From the NCBI GenBank assembly GCA_012932865.1, contig SAXG01000080.1, positions 1 to 64,000 of the forward strand: 64,000 bases of DNA, in the 5' to 3' direction. The position numbers and the translations under genes were made by a program. Under the pieces are notes generated by a model, which was given only the letters and a program-made list of their open reading frames with translations, made no database searches and had not been told where the DNA came from. Shown piece by piece: positions 11,914 through 23,450 of the stretch (position 1 is the first letter of the stretch; each line of letters starts with the position of its first letter). Source of the stretch: Amylostereum areolatum (lineage: Eukaryota > Basidiomycota > Agaricomycetes > Russulales > Stereaceae).

Positions 11914-14900
11914 TCACAGGTTGTCAGCTCCAAACGCAGACACTCCTCCGTTCTGGAGGGTGTTGAACACGCTGGACTGCATGAGCGCGTTCTTCCTCTG
12001 GTCATCCTCGCTCTCCTCCGGGTGGTCCAAATTCACCTCAGCCATCCTGCCCCGGCGCGGATAGCTTCCCATCCCCGCGCGCACGCCGTTAACCTGCGCC
12101 AAGTTCCGCTCCACCGAGTTCTGGACGTCCATCAGGTGCACGAGCTGTCGGGGTCCGGGCGAGTCCTCCACCGCGCGCCGCACGATGTCGAAGGTCTTCC
12201 GTATGTAGTCTTCGTGCTGCACGTTATAGTAGGAGTAATGGTTGTACACGGCCGTCGTTGGTCCGTCCTCAGCGTTCGCGTCGGCAGCGGCAGGCCTCTC
12301 CGCGAGAGCCTCGGCGAGCTTGCGCTCCATCCTGTCTTTGAGCTCCAGGAGCTCCTTGCCCGGCTTCGACCCGGCGTCCAACTTTCCCTCCGCCAGCAGG
12401 CCCTCGAGTGTCTTCGCCAGCTTCGGCACCTGCACCTTTAACGTGTCGAGGTCAAGCGCATCCCTGAACACGGAGGCCTGATCCACAACCCCGCGGAGCG
12501 CGTCCGGAAGTCGAGCTTCGCCGTGGCCCAGCTGCGTGCGGATGCCCAGCTCCTTGAGCCCGGAAATGTCCAATGGCGTCTGCCCGACGCCGTTCTCGGT
12601 GTGGAGGAGCTCCTTCGGACCGTACTTGATGAGGATGGGAACAGTTGCAACACTTGAGTTCTGCACGGCGACGTGAAGGACGGTCGAACCGGTGGAGTCT
12701 TTCATGAGATAGACGGATGGGTCGATGCCGAATTGGACGAGGGCCTTGACAGTGTCCTGGGCGCCGCGTTTCACAGCCAACATCAAGGGCTATGGGCAGT
12801 AATTGTTAGCGTGCAATATGGCAGCTCCAAGCAACCGAGGAAACGTACCGTATTATAAGCATCCTTCGACTTCTGTGCCAGGAGCTCGCGGGTCAATTCC
12901 TTGGGCAGGACCTTCAGCACATGCTTCAGAGTCGCCGTCTTTTCGGCTGACTGGGTGATACACAGAATATGGTAGATGTTCCATCTGATGTACCAAGTCA
13001 GTGCCTGCTCTCGAAAGAAAAACGTCGATCACATACCCACGAATGTCTCGCTCCGAAGGACTGCAGCCTTTGGACAGAAGGAAGTCGATCATTTCTGGGC
13101 CACCCGACTCGCCCCATGTCGCCGACAGCACAGCGGAGCCCCATGCCGCCGACAGCAAAGCGTTGAACCCCGAGAATTTCGTCCTGGAATCCGCCGTCAG
13201 CTCCGTCGACATTCAGACCCAGAAAGCACAGAGACGACGAACCTTGCATCCATCGCGTCCAACATCAGCTCTGGCCGGTACTCCCACATCTTTCTGACGA
13301 CGTTCAGCTGGTTGTGCACGACGGCTGCCGTCAAGGGGCTCTCGTCAAGCTGGTTGATATCCCATCCAAGCCACTTCGGCAACGATCCCTGCAAGTTCTC
13401 CATCTTCTTGAGCTCCCTCGCTTGAACGTCCATGCCATGCTTCGCGTAGTACTGGAAGGCCTCAAGAACGCGAGGGACAGCGAGATACTCCACAACATTG
13501 ACCGAGCCCGCGACGGCAGCAGTGCGCAGGAGAGGTGCCGGAATGACGTTCTGGGCAGGGCGCGCGACGCCTACACCCATAAGTGCGAGGTCCTTGCGCT
13601 TCTTTCCGCCGACGTTGAGCCCATTGTACACGCGCTCCTTCTTCGCCGTAGTCTTCTTGCCGGTCTTGCCGTCCGTCTCTTCGGTGGATTCCTCCTTCGG
13701 CACCTCCTCCTGGCGCGCCAATGTCGCACCTGCGCGCCGGATGACCTCGTCCAGCATGTCCGGTCGATCCTCCGTCACCGTCCACGCCACGCCATCGTTC
13801 CTTAACGACGTAGACTCTGCCTCCTTGTAGAGATCCGCAACCCGGAGGAAAGCTTCCATGTCGTTGTCGATGACAGCTTTTTGCAGCGGAGTCGCCTGGA
13901 AGTGCTGGGTCTTATCCTCGGTGGGCCATGGCGAAGTCACCTGAAGGAACTTGCTGGCAGGAACATCGCACTTGACGGAAGACCGACGCGCGGCGATGTC
14001 GGTGAAGCTGATCGTTTCTTGAGGAGCATCCATATCTACGTCCGAGTCAGCATCGCTGTCGTCGTCATCGGAGTCGTCTATGGGAACAGACAAGATTAAC
14101 GAGGCACATAAGGACATCGATGACAGCACTTACGGCCGACAAAAGCGTTCACATTGAACGGACCAGCTGTCGTCTCGGGGGACTTGTATTGAGCATAAGC
14201 GATCGCGATGATGAGCCTCGCCGTCTCCCAATGCCTGCGATGCAAAGCTACTGCCAGTGGCGTATACCCTGCGGCACCATTAGTTCGAACATGACGGTAA
14301 CGATGCGAGGAAGGCTTGCCGATAATGGACGATGCGAAAGGACTCGTCGTCTGCACCGTGATCTGGATAGGCTCTTGTCCGTCAACCTCGTCCTTGGGAA
14401 GACACAGCTCCTCAATCCGCTCGTCGTTCCCCTGCCAGCATGCCTCGTAGAGGTCGTCGTAGAACACTTTGAGATGGAGCGGGACGGGGCTGGTGCCGCC
14501 GATCGCTGTCAAACGCACGTATCCCGCCGAAACCAGCATAGAATCCGACTGGCCGGTGCGTCTAGCCTGGAGTATGCGCCGAAAACGGGCGCTGGCGGCA
14601 TGCAGCATGGTCGCCTGGGGGTCGGGGATCGGGTCCTGCGGTGCGATCTGTGGCTCGAGTAAACGGGCCCGCATGAACTTCTCGACCTCCTGGTAATATT
14701 CCTGGGTCGACATCGCCTTCTTCGGGTCCCCTGGTGGCAGGACACCGGTTGCAGGCTGCTTGCGGTGCCCATTCGGGACGCCCGAACTCCTCAAACGATA
14801 CGTCAGGGGTTGTAGCACCGAGGACAGATAGGCGCGGTAATCGCTCCATGAGTCGCCAGCAGGTGCTGTCATGACGGGAACAGTCGTGCTGCTGCTAGAC

Positions 14901-17900
14901 ATAAATTCAGCGGCAGATTTGACCCAATCCACAAGTTTCTGCTGATTGTTCGGCCGGTTGTAGAAGTACAGGAGGGAATGGCGGGTCTCGACGTCGAACA
15001 TGGCACCGAGCTCGATGAGGGTGTAGACCACATCGTCGACATTGGCGATGGCGACCTCGACTGGAAGGTAGAGGCGCTGGAGATAGGTCGTGTTTTCACC
15101 GTAGTATCGTTGCTTCGATCTAAGTGCAAACGGGTTGGTCAGCGCGTTGCCAATGTGCGACCGGAAGCAGAAACCAACCTCGAATCGTCGGCCCGCGAAA
15201 CGTCTTCAGCGGTGTATTCCACCTTGGCACCGTACGCGAGGAGGAGTGCGAGCATCGCGTAGTCTTTCTTGGACACCGCCGTGACCAGTGGGTACAGGAG
15301 TGTCTGGTAATAGTTCGTCCACGCCGGGACGTCCAACGACGTCTTCGCATTGGGGTCGTGGTTGAGCAACGCCGCCACGAGGCTGGGCTTGCCCGCGGAC
15401 ACGACACGGTGGAAGATGGTGAACTGGTTGTCGTCTGCCATAGACGAGCTAGCGCCCGCCGCGATCAGCTTGGCCGCGATCTCCGCCCCGCGCGCCTCGT
15501 CCGGGGTGAACAGCGTCATCGTGAGCGGATGCAGGGGTTTGCCCTGCTTCGCCTTGGTCGGCAGCTTCGGGTCTGCGCCGGCGGCGAGGAGGACGTCCAC
15601 AAGCTCGAGAGAGCCCGAGAGGATCGCGTAGCCGAGCGGCGTGAAGGCAAAGTCCCAGTCGGGCACCGCAATGTCGAGAATATCTGGCTCCTCCTCGTTG
15701 TCCTCCAGAACGTCTGCATCCGTCTGCTGGCCCTTCGGAGACGCAGCTGGGACCTTGGGCTTCACGTAGTCCTTATCGTCCTCGTCCTCGTCCTCATCCT
15801 CGTCTTCATCTTCGTCCTCGTTCGATCTCTCCGACTCCCAATCGTCTTCGCTGCTGGGGCGTTCGGGCTCGGTGTCCACCGACATAGCCTCAGCTTCCGC
15901 CTTGGCCTTGGCCGCCTCCGCCGCCTTGACCTTGTTCTCCTCGCTTCGCGCGAGCATCTTCTTCACCAGCGCCACGTTCCCCATCTGTGCCGCGAGGTGC
16001 AACGACGACCGCCCTCCGACCAGCCGCGGCGTCATGCGCGCACCTGCGTCGATCAGCGCCTCCGCGACCGCCGTTTGGCCACACAGGATCGCGACGTGGA
16101 GCGGCGTCCGTCCGACCTGGTCCCGCAGGTTCACGTCCTCGCCGTCCTGGACCATCTGCGCCACGGCCTCTGTGTCGCCGAGCGAGATCGCCGCGAAGAA
16201 CTTTGCAGTCGCTTGGATGTATGCCTGCTCGCTCCACTCGCCCTCGTCGATCGGGTTGAAACTGCCGGAGAGGCTTTGACGGCCGGGGTCCTCTGCGATG
16301 AACCTGGGTAAACGTCAATGCTAGGGACAGCCAGAGCAACTGCGGCAACATACGCAACGCGTCCGCGAACATAGCTCTTGTCTTCTTCGTCCTGCAGTTC
16401 ATGTTCCTCCTGATTTTCTGGCTCGGGGCATTCCTGGAAGCGATATGAGTGGGAAAGAGATTAACGACAACGGAAAGACATACCCCACAGCAGTCGTCGA
16501 GACACTCTTGCATCGTCCCAAAGAACGCCGAGTGTCGATGCAGGCTGCGTCCCTTGTTTTTCGGGTTGAACGGCGCTAGAGACAGGGATCAGCACGCAAA
16601 CATCCCATCGCTCCGACCGACTCACTGTTCATCCCCAGGTCCGTCTTGTAGATCAGCCTCTCGATGCGTTTCGCGTCCCAGCCGGGTCCGTACGGGATCT
16701 GCAAAGACACGACGTCGTAGTCGCTCATCTCGAGGTCGGCAAATCCGACCGTCGCTTTGAGGTCGCCCTTGTACTGCCGCCGCCTACGCGTGTGCTGGAA
16801 GACGGTCTGTGCGTTGGTAGGCCGCCCGCGGAGGTCGCCCCGCTTTGCGAGATACTGCGAGCGCACGTTCGCGTTCGCGAGCCTTTCGAGCACAAGCAAA
16901 CGCGCGAGACCCTGGATGCGCATAATCGTCCGTTCGAAGATCTATGACGTGTATTAGCACACGCATATATACAGGTGAAAGGGGAAGGAACGTACAGTGG
17001 GGTCGATGTTGCCGCGCTGGAGGTTCGGGATGTAGATCTCAAAGTCGCGCAGGGAGTATTTGGCCAGGCGGACCTCGTACGAGGGCGACCGGCGCGTCAC
17101 ATCTACGGTGTTGGCCTGACGCATCATGGCCACGATCGCGCGCGGGTTGGCCCACACGCGATTGCCATCGTACGCACAGCAGGGGGCGTCGACGTCGAAG
17201 CCGGCCAAGATCTCGGCCGGGGAGCTGTACAAGCGCAGGACGATTTGCACGCAGCGGTAGGGGTATTGCGCTGCAGCATGATGTCGTGAGTATATGGGCA
17301 GAAGACAGAGGGCTGGACAGAACAAAGGAGGCGGGGAAAAGAAGGGGCTTACAGTGGATAGACACTGTGTGTTTCGTGCGCACGCAGGTGACGTCCCACG
17401 GGACCGAGTCGCGGACAGCCTCGTATATGGCGTTGATCTTGACTTCAGCCTGCCCAACGAGAAAAAAGATCAGACCGTGACGCGACCTAAGAAATCCTGC
17501 ATAGACATACCTGCTCCGGGGTCATTCCGTGCAAGAACAGATCCACGTCGGACGAGGGATAGGCGGTATCGTGGTACCATTTCCGCATCGCGCGCTTGCT
17601 CGTCTTGGCCGACTCGGGCAGCGGCGCGAGACACGCCTGCACCGATCCTCCCGCGGCGACGACGCCGGTCCAATCCTCGAGCTGGGACAACGATCCCTCG
17701 GTGAAGATAGCCCAATTCTTCTTGAACGCGTCGAGATCGTCCGCCATCGCAGGTTCGCCCTCCTTGCGTCGGCGTTCGGCGGGCAGTGGCATGACGTGCT
17801 TGGCCTGCAGGTCGACGTTGTCCTTCACGACGCGAGCGCGGGTGGTGCGAACGCTGCTGGGAGCAGCAAAGACGTCGACGAGGCCGACATGAATGTCCTT

Positions 17901-18053
17901 GAGGCGCGTGTTGGCCTTGTCGGTGGCGAAGAGCTTGCGAAGCGCGGCCTCGTCGTCGAGCGAGGGTTGTAGGACGTCGTCGAGAGAGACGGGGCCTTTA
18001 GGAAGGGTGGAGAGACGAGATAAAAACGCGGCGGCCTCTGAGTTCTGATACAT
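11914..18053 (-). CDS. Large ankyrin-repeat protein with N-terminal NTase-like region
   Basis: ATG at 18051-18053 (MYQNSEAAAFLSRLSTLPKG); stop TGA at 11914-11916; many short introns; roughly 1,600 residues. The N-terminal third has GGSVQACLAPL, KWYHDTAYPSSDVDLFLHG, YRCVQIVLRLYSSPAEILAG and YEVRLAKYSLRDFEIYIPN. The GGS...DVDLF spacing recalls a nucleotidyltransferase fold with a DxD pair (inference). Next are TPFNPKNKGRSLHRHSAFFG and a Cys-containing QECLDDCCGECPEPENQEE. Ankyrin repeats follow in several blocks (GRTPLHVAILCGQTAVAEAL; SSLHLAAQMGNVALVKKML; FTPLGYAILSGSLELVDVLL; YTPLAVALHRRHWETARLI; NALLSAAWGSAVL; NTPLMLAVKRGAQDTVKAL), interrupted by an Asp/Glu repeat tract coded at about 15780-15835. 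The role is unknown; probably a soluble scaffold or signalling protein. The 5' portion is duplicated in inverted orientation at 62758. Confidence 0.85.
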
Positions 18054-19845
18054 GGCGGGGGATGAGAGTGAGGAACCGGGTGGGGGTAACGCGCCGTTTT
18101 AAACAGAAAACGGGCAGGGCCAGGTTCGGTTGCGCACCGGCCGCGACAGTAGATAGGGAGGGCATCGTGTATGTGGTGAGTGACTCGCTTGGGAAGTTCA
18201 ATATGGGACTCGGGAGCGACTTGGTGGAAATCAAGTCGCGTGGCGCGTGCGTCGCCACGCCCCCCGACGCCTTCCTTTTTGGGACTGCGGGCGCTCAGCT
18301 AGGCTCAGCTTTTCTCAAGGTCGTTCCAGTCGTGACTCGACTTTATCTCTATCTATGATCTATCTGTCATTCGATACACCCACGAGGGAGCCACAAGGAT
18401 CATGCCGTACATTACGCCCATGTAGATGTGCGTCTGTGTGACTACTTCATATGTATACCACCGAAGAGAAACGGGCCGCCTCATTGCACCGCTGAGCCTT
18501 TTTCGACGTTAATCACAGAGTCAATCGATGGCTCAAAGGGTATAATACAAGACTGCAGACGATCGCGAGGACAGCTTTTCTTGATGATCAAAAGGACGCC
18601 TCCTGACGCCTCTGAGTCTGACCGAGCCTTAATCTTGCATGAACTCGGAGGGTAACTGTAGACTTCGTTCACATAGGTCGTCTACGACAACAGCATGCCC
18701 ACAAACAATCTGGTCCGTCGTATTCCACAGTCTAAAGTTGTGGGTGGTACAATTACTCGCGAATGTATAATGATCAAGTAGAGAGGAGCGGGGGATGACG
18801 ACCGACACTAATAAGGATGCTAGAAGTACAATCGAACACGAGGAGGAAGGATGGAGAGGTGGCCAGGAGAAGAAGGGAATATGTGACGTCGTACGCGTAC
18901 AAACAACAGTGAGTGCACAGGGACGCCTGGGTGATTTTAATCATAAAAAAAGAAAGATGAAAAGGCTCTCCTCAGCGCGCGTAGGGATGATATCCATGTT
19001 GACCCCGCCCCGCCCTCTGCGGTCCCAAACCTTGGCCCGCCGCCGCCCTAGGCCCTCTGGGCACATTCGGGCCCATCCCGCCTGCACCAGCGCCAGGCCC
19101 CGCACCAGCGCCCATCATCCCGCCGCCCCGCCCCCTCGGGTCACCAGACATACCGCCCATCCCCCTGCCCATCCCCACCCCCATCCCCATCCCCATCCCC
19201 GCACCGGCACCGCCCATCATGCCCGCCCCCGCGCCCATCATCCCGCCCATCATTGGGTTCATCCCGCCACCCATCATCGGATTGACGGCCCCGATCTGGA
19301 ACATGCGCGTGTACAGGTTCGCAAGTGCCTGTGGGTCGAATGTCGTTCCCACTGACGCCGCGCCGGGCTGGGGCGTGACGGAGGCCTGGTTGAACCCTTG
19401 GTTGGTGAACACGGCCGCGTTCCCACCAGTGAATCCAGCTCCAGCCCCGCCGGTAAACCCACCGCGCACACCGCCACCGCCACCGCCACCGCCGCGGCCG
19501 ACAGCGCCGTACACACTGGCACCACCGTCCTGTTCACGCTGTGCCCGGGGCTGGGCGAGCTTCACATCGATCTAGAGCAGATAAAAATACATGAGCAACG
19601 CAGTACAAGCGAGCGTAGCGAGCATACCATCTTCCCGTCGATCTCCAGCTGCCCAAACCCGAGGAAGGGCGTGACGTCCGTGTCCTCGAACGAGATGAAC
19701 CCGAAACCCTTGCTCCTGCCCGTCTCCCGATCCAGCATGACCGTCGAGTCGACAACCTTGCCGAACTGAGAGAAGAACTCGCGCATCGACTCCGACGTGA
19801 CGCTACCCGCGAGGCCTCCAATAAACAGCTTGGTCGCACGTTGGT
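16815..19845 (-). repeat. Left copy of an inverted segmental duplication
   Basis: The reverse complement of this segment matches 61308 to the window end. It covers part of the second RRM, the whole 3' part of the RNA-binding protein gene, the intergenic spacer and the first exons of the ankyrin gene. Matching marks include GTGCGACCAAG at the outer edge, FNQASVTPQPG in the RNA-binding protein, a GATCATCAAGAAAA block in the spacer and the ankyrin start region. Confidence 0.9.
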
Positions 19846-21050
19846 GCTCCTGTCTCGGGATCGCTCGTTTGGGGTCGATCTGTGAACGTAGGTGAAGTAC
19901 CCGTAGCTGCACGATCACGAGGCGACTTACGATTTTGCCGTCCAGAAAGTGTTCTCTCACCATCACCGCGTTGACGGAAGCCGGATCCTCGAACGTGAGG
20001 AAAGCGAAGCAACGAGAGCGGCCTCCCGCGTCGCGCATGATTGTGCAGGCGTCGACCTTGCCGAACTGGGTGAAGTACTTTCGAAGAGCCTCTACCAAAC
20101 GACAAAAGATACTTTTAGTACAACACGACCGTACATGAAGCCAACTAAATACGAGCTACCGTCGGATGTATCCCAATTGAGGCCGCCGACGAACATCTTG
20201 CTGCACGAGGTTGACGGCGGTAGTGTATCCAAAATGCGGCGAGGCGGGCGAACAAGATCACGAACATGCGGGAGAAGCAGAAATCGTTATTAGCACCGGT
20301 GGCCTAAGACATGGAGCGGAGGTCACATCGAAAGACGAAGGAGATAGGACGACTGTACGGGTCTGTGCTAGCCTAGCCTAGGGAGCATACGCTAGAGCGA
20401 CGGTAGAGCTAGTCGTAGCCTAGGAGCCTTTTCCAGGCGTAGCTAGCGACAGGTGCTAGCAACTACGTCTTCGGGCACCCGCGACGGTGCCCTACACCCA
20501 CACTCATCAACCTCACACCACCCCGCCGCCCACGTTCTGCTCTCGTCAGCGCCAAGAAGACAAACAAAGGGCTCACCCTTCATCCTTCATCTCTGACGGC
20601 CGTATCGACCGTTCTTGGACGGCCATTTGCTGATATGTCCCGCCGTAAGCCCCGCCAGATGGATCAGAGTACTCGTCTTCGGTGGCCTCAGAATAAGTGG
20701 GAATTTGCTGGGTGACAGGGGCGATGTGCGAGGTGTCAACTTGATATGGGTCATTGGACGTCGAGGGTACCGGAGCAGGGACCACAGGAGCCTGAGGTGA
20801 AGGGGATTTCGCGACATTGGCAGTCGTTTGGATATCGCGGGATTCCGGAGGGGCTTGAGGAGCTTGAGGAGCTGGCGGGCTGACCACTGCGGGCGCCGGT
20901 TCCTGAACTTCTTCGTCGGCTGGTGCTTTCCCAATGTCACCGTTAGGTTCTTCAGAGCTGTAGAGATCTGTTGGCGCGAGTGAGTGAACGGTTACCAAAA
21001 GAGCAAGGAAACATACCTCCGTAAAGATCAGAGTCGAGGTCGTTGGACAT
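18972..21050 (-). CDS. Two-RRM, Gly/Met-rich RNA-binding protein (Hrp1/DAZAP1-like)
   Basis: ATG at 21048-21050 (MSNDLDSDLYG) and stop TGA at 18972-18974. Exons encode an acidic Pro/Ala/Gln-rich N-terminus ending PSEMKDEG. RRM1 follows, with RNP2 KMFVGGLNWDTSD and RNP1 RSRCFAFLTFED. RRM2 has RNP2 KLFIGGLAG and RNP1 KGFGFISFEDTD. The tail is RGG/GGF-, then Met-Gly-rich (MMGGG, MGMGMGVGMGRGMGG), coded by a CCCATC repeat near 19160-19215. The RRM pair with a glycine-rich tail matches Hrp1/Nab4, DAZAP1 and Musashi-type hnRNPs, which act in mRNA 3'-end processing and export; that function is inferred. The intron between N-terminus and RRM1 (about 20217-20577) is near 360 bp, far longer than its neighbours. 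Its 3' half has a decayed inverted copy at 61308. Confidence 0.85.
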
Positions 21051-21251
21051 GACGGGCTGGCGGCAGGGGGAGGGGGATGGAGGGGGATGTTGTGGTCGAA
21101 GTGCAAAAGGCGCGCTTTTCTTCTCGTCAGCGCCAACTCGGCCAGGGCCCGTTCCGTAATATTCCCACGATTACAATGGCCAAGCGCCTTGTTAACCTTC
21201 GTTACCAAACTTGCTCTTACTTACATACAAAAACCCAAGGCAGCGCGCGCT

Positions 21252-21277
21252 TGAAGCGCTGAATCTTCAGCGCTTCA
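21252..21277. repeat. Perfect hairpin, 12 bp arms
   Basis: TGAAGCGCTGAA, a TC loop, then TTCAGCGCTTCA. Each arm also contains the palindrome AGCGCT. It lies about 200 bases upstream of the RNA-binding protein start. Confidence 0.8.
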
Positions 21278-21434
21278 GCATCAGTTCATCTTCGAAGTTC
21301 GCCGCGCCAGTTCAAATATATCGATCTTTGTATACCTCCTATTATGTAAATCAACGAAACACGGGGATACCAGTTGGCTTTGAGTTGGCTCACAATCGCG
21401 GATCACTTGAAGCTCCTGCAGTTGAGCGCTGAGC

Positions 21435-21468
21435 CCCAGTGGGAAGTCCGTCTCACGAGATCTACTCA
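21435..21468 (+). repeat. 34 bp perfect inverted repeat, left arm
   Basis: Runs from CCCAGTGGGAAGTCCG to GAGATCTACTCA and is the exact reverse complement of 23606-23639. Both arms have AGCGCT and CTGAG units on the outer side and diverged AT-rich similarity on the inner side. They frame a 2.2 kb interval and look like the ends of an old element or fold-back repeat. Confidence 0.85.
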
Positions 21469-21983
21469 GAGATACCCAAATGTCATGAAATCAATTGAAT
21501 TAGCGCAAACCGGGTCCAAGCCTCGGTTGCCATCAAAATCTCGACAAGATTTGTCGCGCCCCGCTCATTTGCATCGCGGATCCGCTCGTCGTGAAGTTAT
21601 TCTCACGCCCTCGTCGACTCGAGAGTCCCGACGTCCCCTCATCGCACGCTCTCGTCGTCGACCCATTCAAGTCACGTGCCCTTTCCCGCGGACTTTGAAC
21701 CTGCTGAAAATCTTCGAGGCGACGCGTGTCTCTTTTCCTTCCCTCTACCTTCCCTCTACGCACTCGGTTTTCCTTCCGCCTCCTGTTCATTCAAGTCGCC
21801 TATGCTGTCTTTTACTGATGGCAATCGGGATCTACAGTCCACTGCTAACTATTGGCTATACCTTGTGTCTGGATGCTGGGCACTGGATTGCTCTCGACGG
21901 CTCGATCGGTCTGACTCGACTTGCATTGGATTGTGGACCGGCGCCAGTATCCTCAAGTGTTTCGTAGTTATTTTTGATCAGGT

Positions 21984-22052
21984 GTGTCACCTACTTATAC
22001 ACTGGCACGAGCCGGCGCCGCGCCGGCACACGCGTGTCACCTACTTATACAC
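21984..22052. repeat. 19 bp direct repeats flanking a GC palindrome
   Basis: GTGTCACCTACTTATACAC occurs at 21984-22002 and 22034-22052. Between them is GCCGGCGC-C-GCGCCGGC (22011-22027), a perfect 8 bp-arm palindrome. It resembles a small insertion footprint or local duplication. Confidence 0.75.
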
Positions 22053-22430
22053 AGTCTCGTCTTCCTTGCTGACACAACATCCTTCTTCATCCAGTTATCC
22101 CTTCTCCTTCACGGCACATCCAATTGTGCATTCCGCTTTCAAGCTCTCACAAAACCGGACTTCCTCCCCCGACATTTTCGGCAACTCAGATCGGTGCGCG
22201 TATCTTCTTCTTCGGTGTATTCTTATGTCTGAATGTGATTCCACAGCTTGTTCTTCACCTGTCCGTACGCCGTGTACATTGTTGTGGTAGCTTATAAGAC
22301 TGTTGTGTATCTAGTAGTGTCCGAATACAATGCAGTTTCAATGTCATCTGATTGGCTGCTACAATGTGAGAAGGAGAATATGAGGGTAGATATGAACAGC
22401 TCTGCAGCTATTTGGTGTGAACGGAAGTGA

Positions 22431-23450
22431 CACAGCAAACAACGGCGAGTTGGTCCCTTCGGGAATAGCCGGGGAATAGTGCCCCGGGAATACAAATTTT
22501 TTTTAGGGTCTATTCCCGCCAGGAGCGGGTAGATTAGTCCCAGACTATGCCGAGACTGGACCGGATGGGTCACTTTATCCGACTCCGACCGGGTAGAGGT
22601 CAAAGAGCCCTTACAAAGGCCTGGCGGGAAAAGGATATGTATTCCCAAGGGTAGTAAAAAAAACTATTTCTTTTACTTTCCCATCCGAAAGCGGCATCCT
22701 TTTACCATGACGATTGCCCATACCGGTACTGATCCGACCAAAAAAAAACTTTTCCCATCTGCATCAGACTCCTGAGAGATCCTATCACCATCCAATCAGC
22801 TCACTCTCCCTGTTTAGCTAATAAGTAGATGTGTTGCAATTTACTATTAGCTAACTCAAAGCTAACTGCTCACCACCGCATTTTGTATATTTCTTACCAA
22901 TCAACCCACTAGCTCTGATTTAGCTGCCTAAGAATATGCTAGCTAATCACGGAAAGTCTGTAGATATGTGGATAGCTAGTATTTAGCTAAGGGTTGAGAG
23001 ATTCTGTTTGTTGCCCGCCCGACTCCCAGATTATGTAAGCCGTAAGCTTGTTATTGGCTTGTTAGCTAAATCCCACTGCTTTGTCAATCCCGCTTAGCTA
23101 AACTCTTCCAGACAGAAAACAAGACGGGAAAAGTTTTTTTTAGTCGGATCAGGACCGGTATGGGCGATCGTCATGGTAAAAGAATGCCGCTTTCGTATGG
23201 GAAAATGGAAGAAATAGTTTTTTTTACCATTCTCGGAAACATGTATCCTTTTCCCGGCAGGCCTTTGTAAGGGCTCTTTGACCTCTACCCGGTCGGAGCA
23301 GGATACAGTGACCCGTCCGGTCCAGTCTCGGCATAGTCTGGGATCGATTTACCTATTCCTGGTGGGAATAGACCCTAAAAACCTTTTGTATTCCCGGGGC
23401 ACTATTCCCCGGCTATTCCCGAAGGGACCAACTCGCCGTTGTTTGCTGTG
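22431..23450. mobile_element. Fold-back/MITE-type DNA transposon, 1,020 bp, about 330 bp inverted repeats
   Basis: The element begins CACAGCAAACAACGGCGAG and ends in its reverse complement. The arms run 22431-22760 and about 23122-23450 and match nearly throughout with scattered substitutions, including the landmarks CCTTCGGGAATAG, CCGGGTAGAGGTCAAAGAG and the A8-9 tract beside CTTTTCCC. TGA lies immediately outside both ends (22428-22430 and 23451-23453), fitting a 3 bp target duplication. No transposase is encoded; the roughly 360 bp centre is non-coding and carries repeated TTAGCTAA. A non-autonomous element is therefore inferred. CACTA/EnSpm or PIF/Harbinger relatives make 3 bp duplications, but the family cannot be fixed by eye. 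It sits inside the 34 bp inverted repeat pair, so it inserted into an older repeat. Confidence 0.88.
22814..23101. repeat. TTAGCTAA array in the transposon centre
   Basis: The palindrome TTAGCTAA occurs at 22814, 22847, 22983, 23062 and 23094, with more partial copies (AGCTAA, TAGCTA, TTAGCT) between them. Subterminal repeats of this kind are often transposase-binding sites in DNA elements; that role is inference. Confidence 0.75.

Larger units (their letters stand above)
21051..22430. other. Intergenic upstream of the RNA-binding protein gene, entering a repeat island
   Basis: No gene recognised. Contents: a 12-bp-arm hairpin (21252-21277), one arm of a 34 bp inverted repeat (21435-21468), and a 19 bp direct repeat pair (21984-22002, 22034-22052) flanking a GC palindrome. 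Base composition falls toward AT-rich past 21.8 kb. Confidence 0.6.

Noticed and set aside
11902..12441. Long plus-strand frames opposite the ankyrin gene (also 15124-16311)
   Set aside because: Antisense shadows of a well-supported coding region; their His/Arg/Leu-rich composition mirrors the sense codons.
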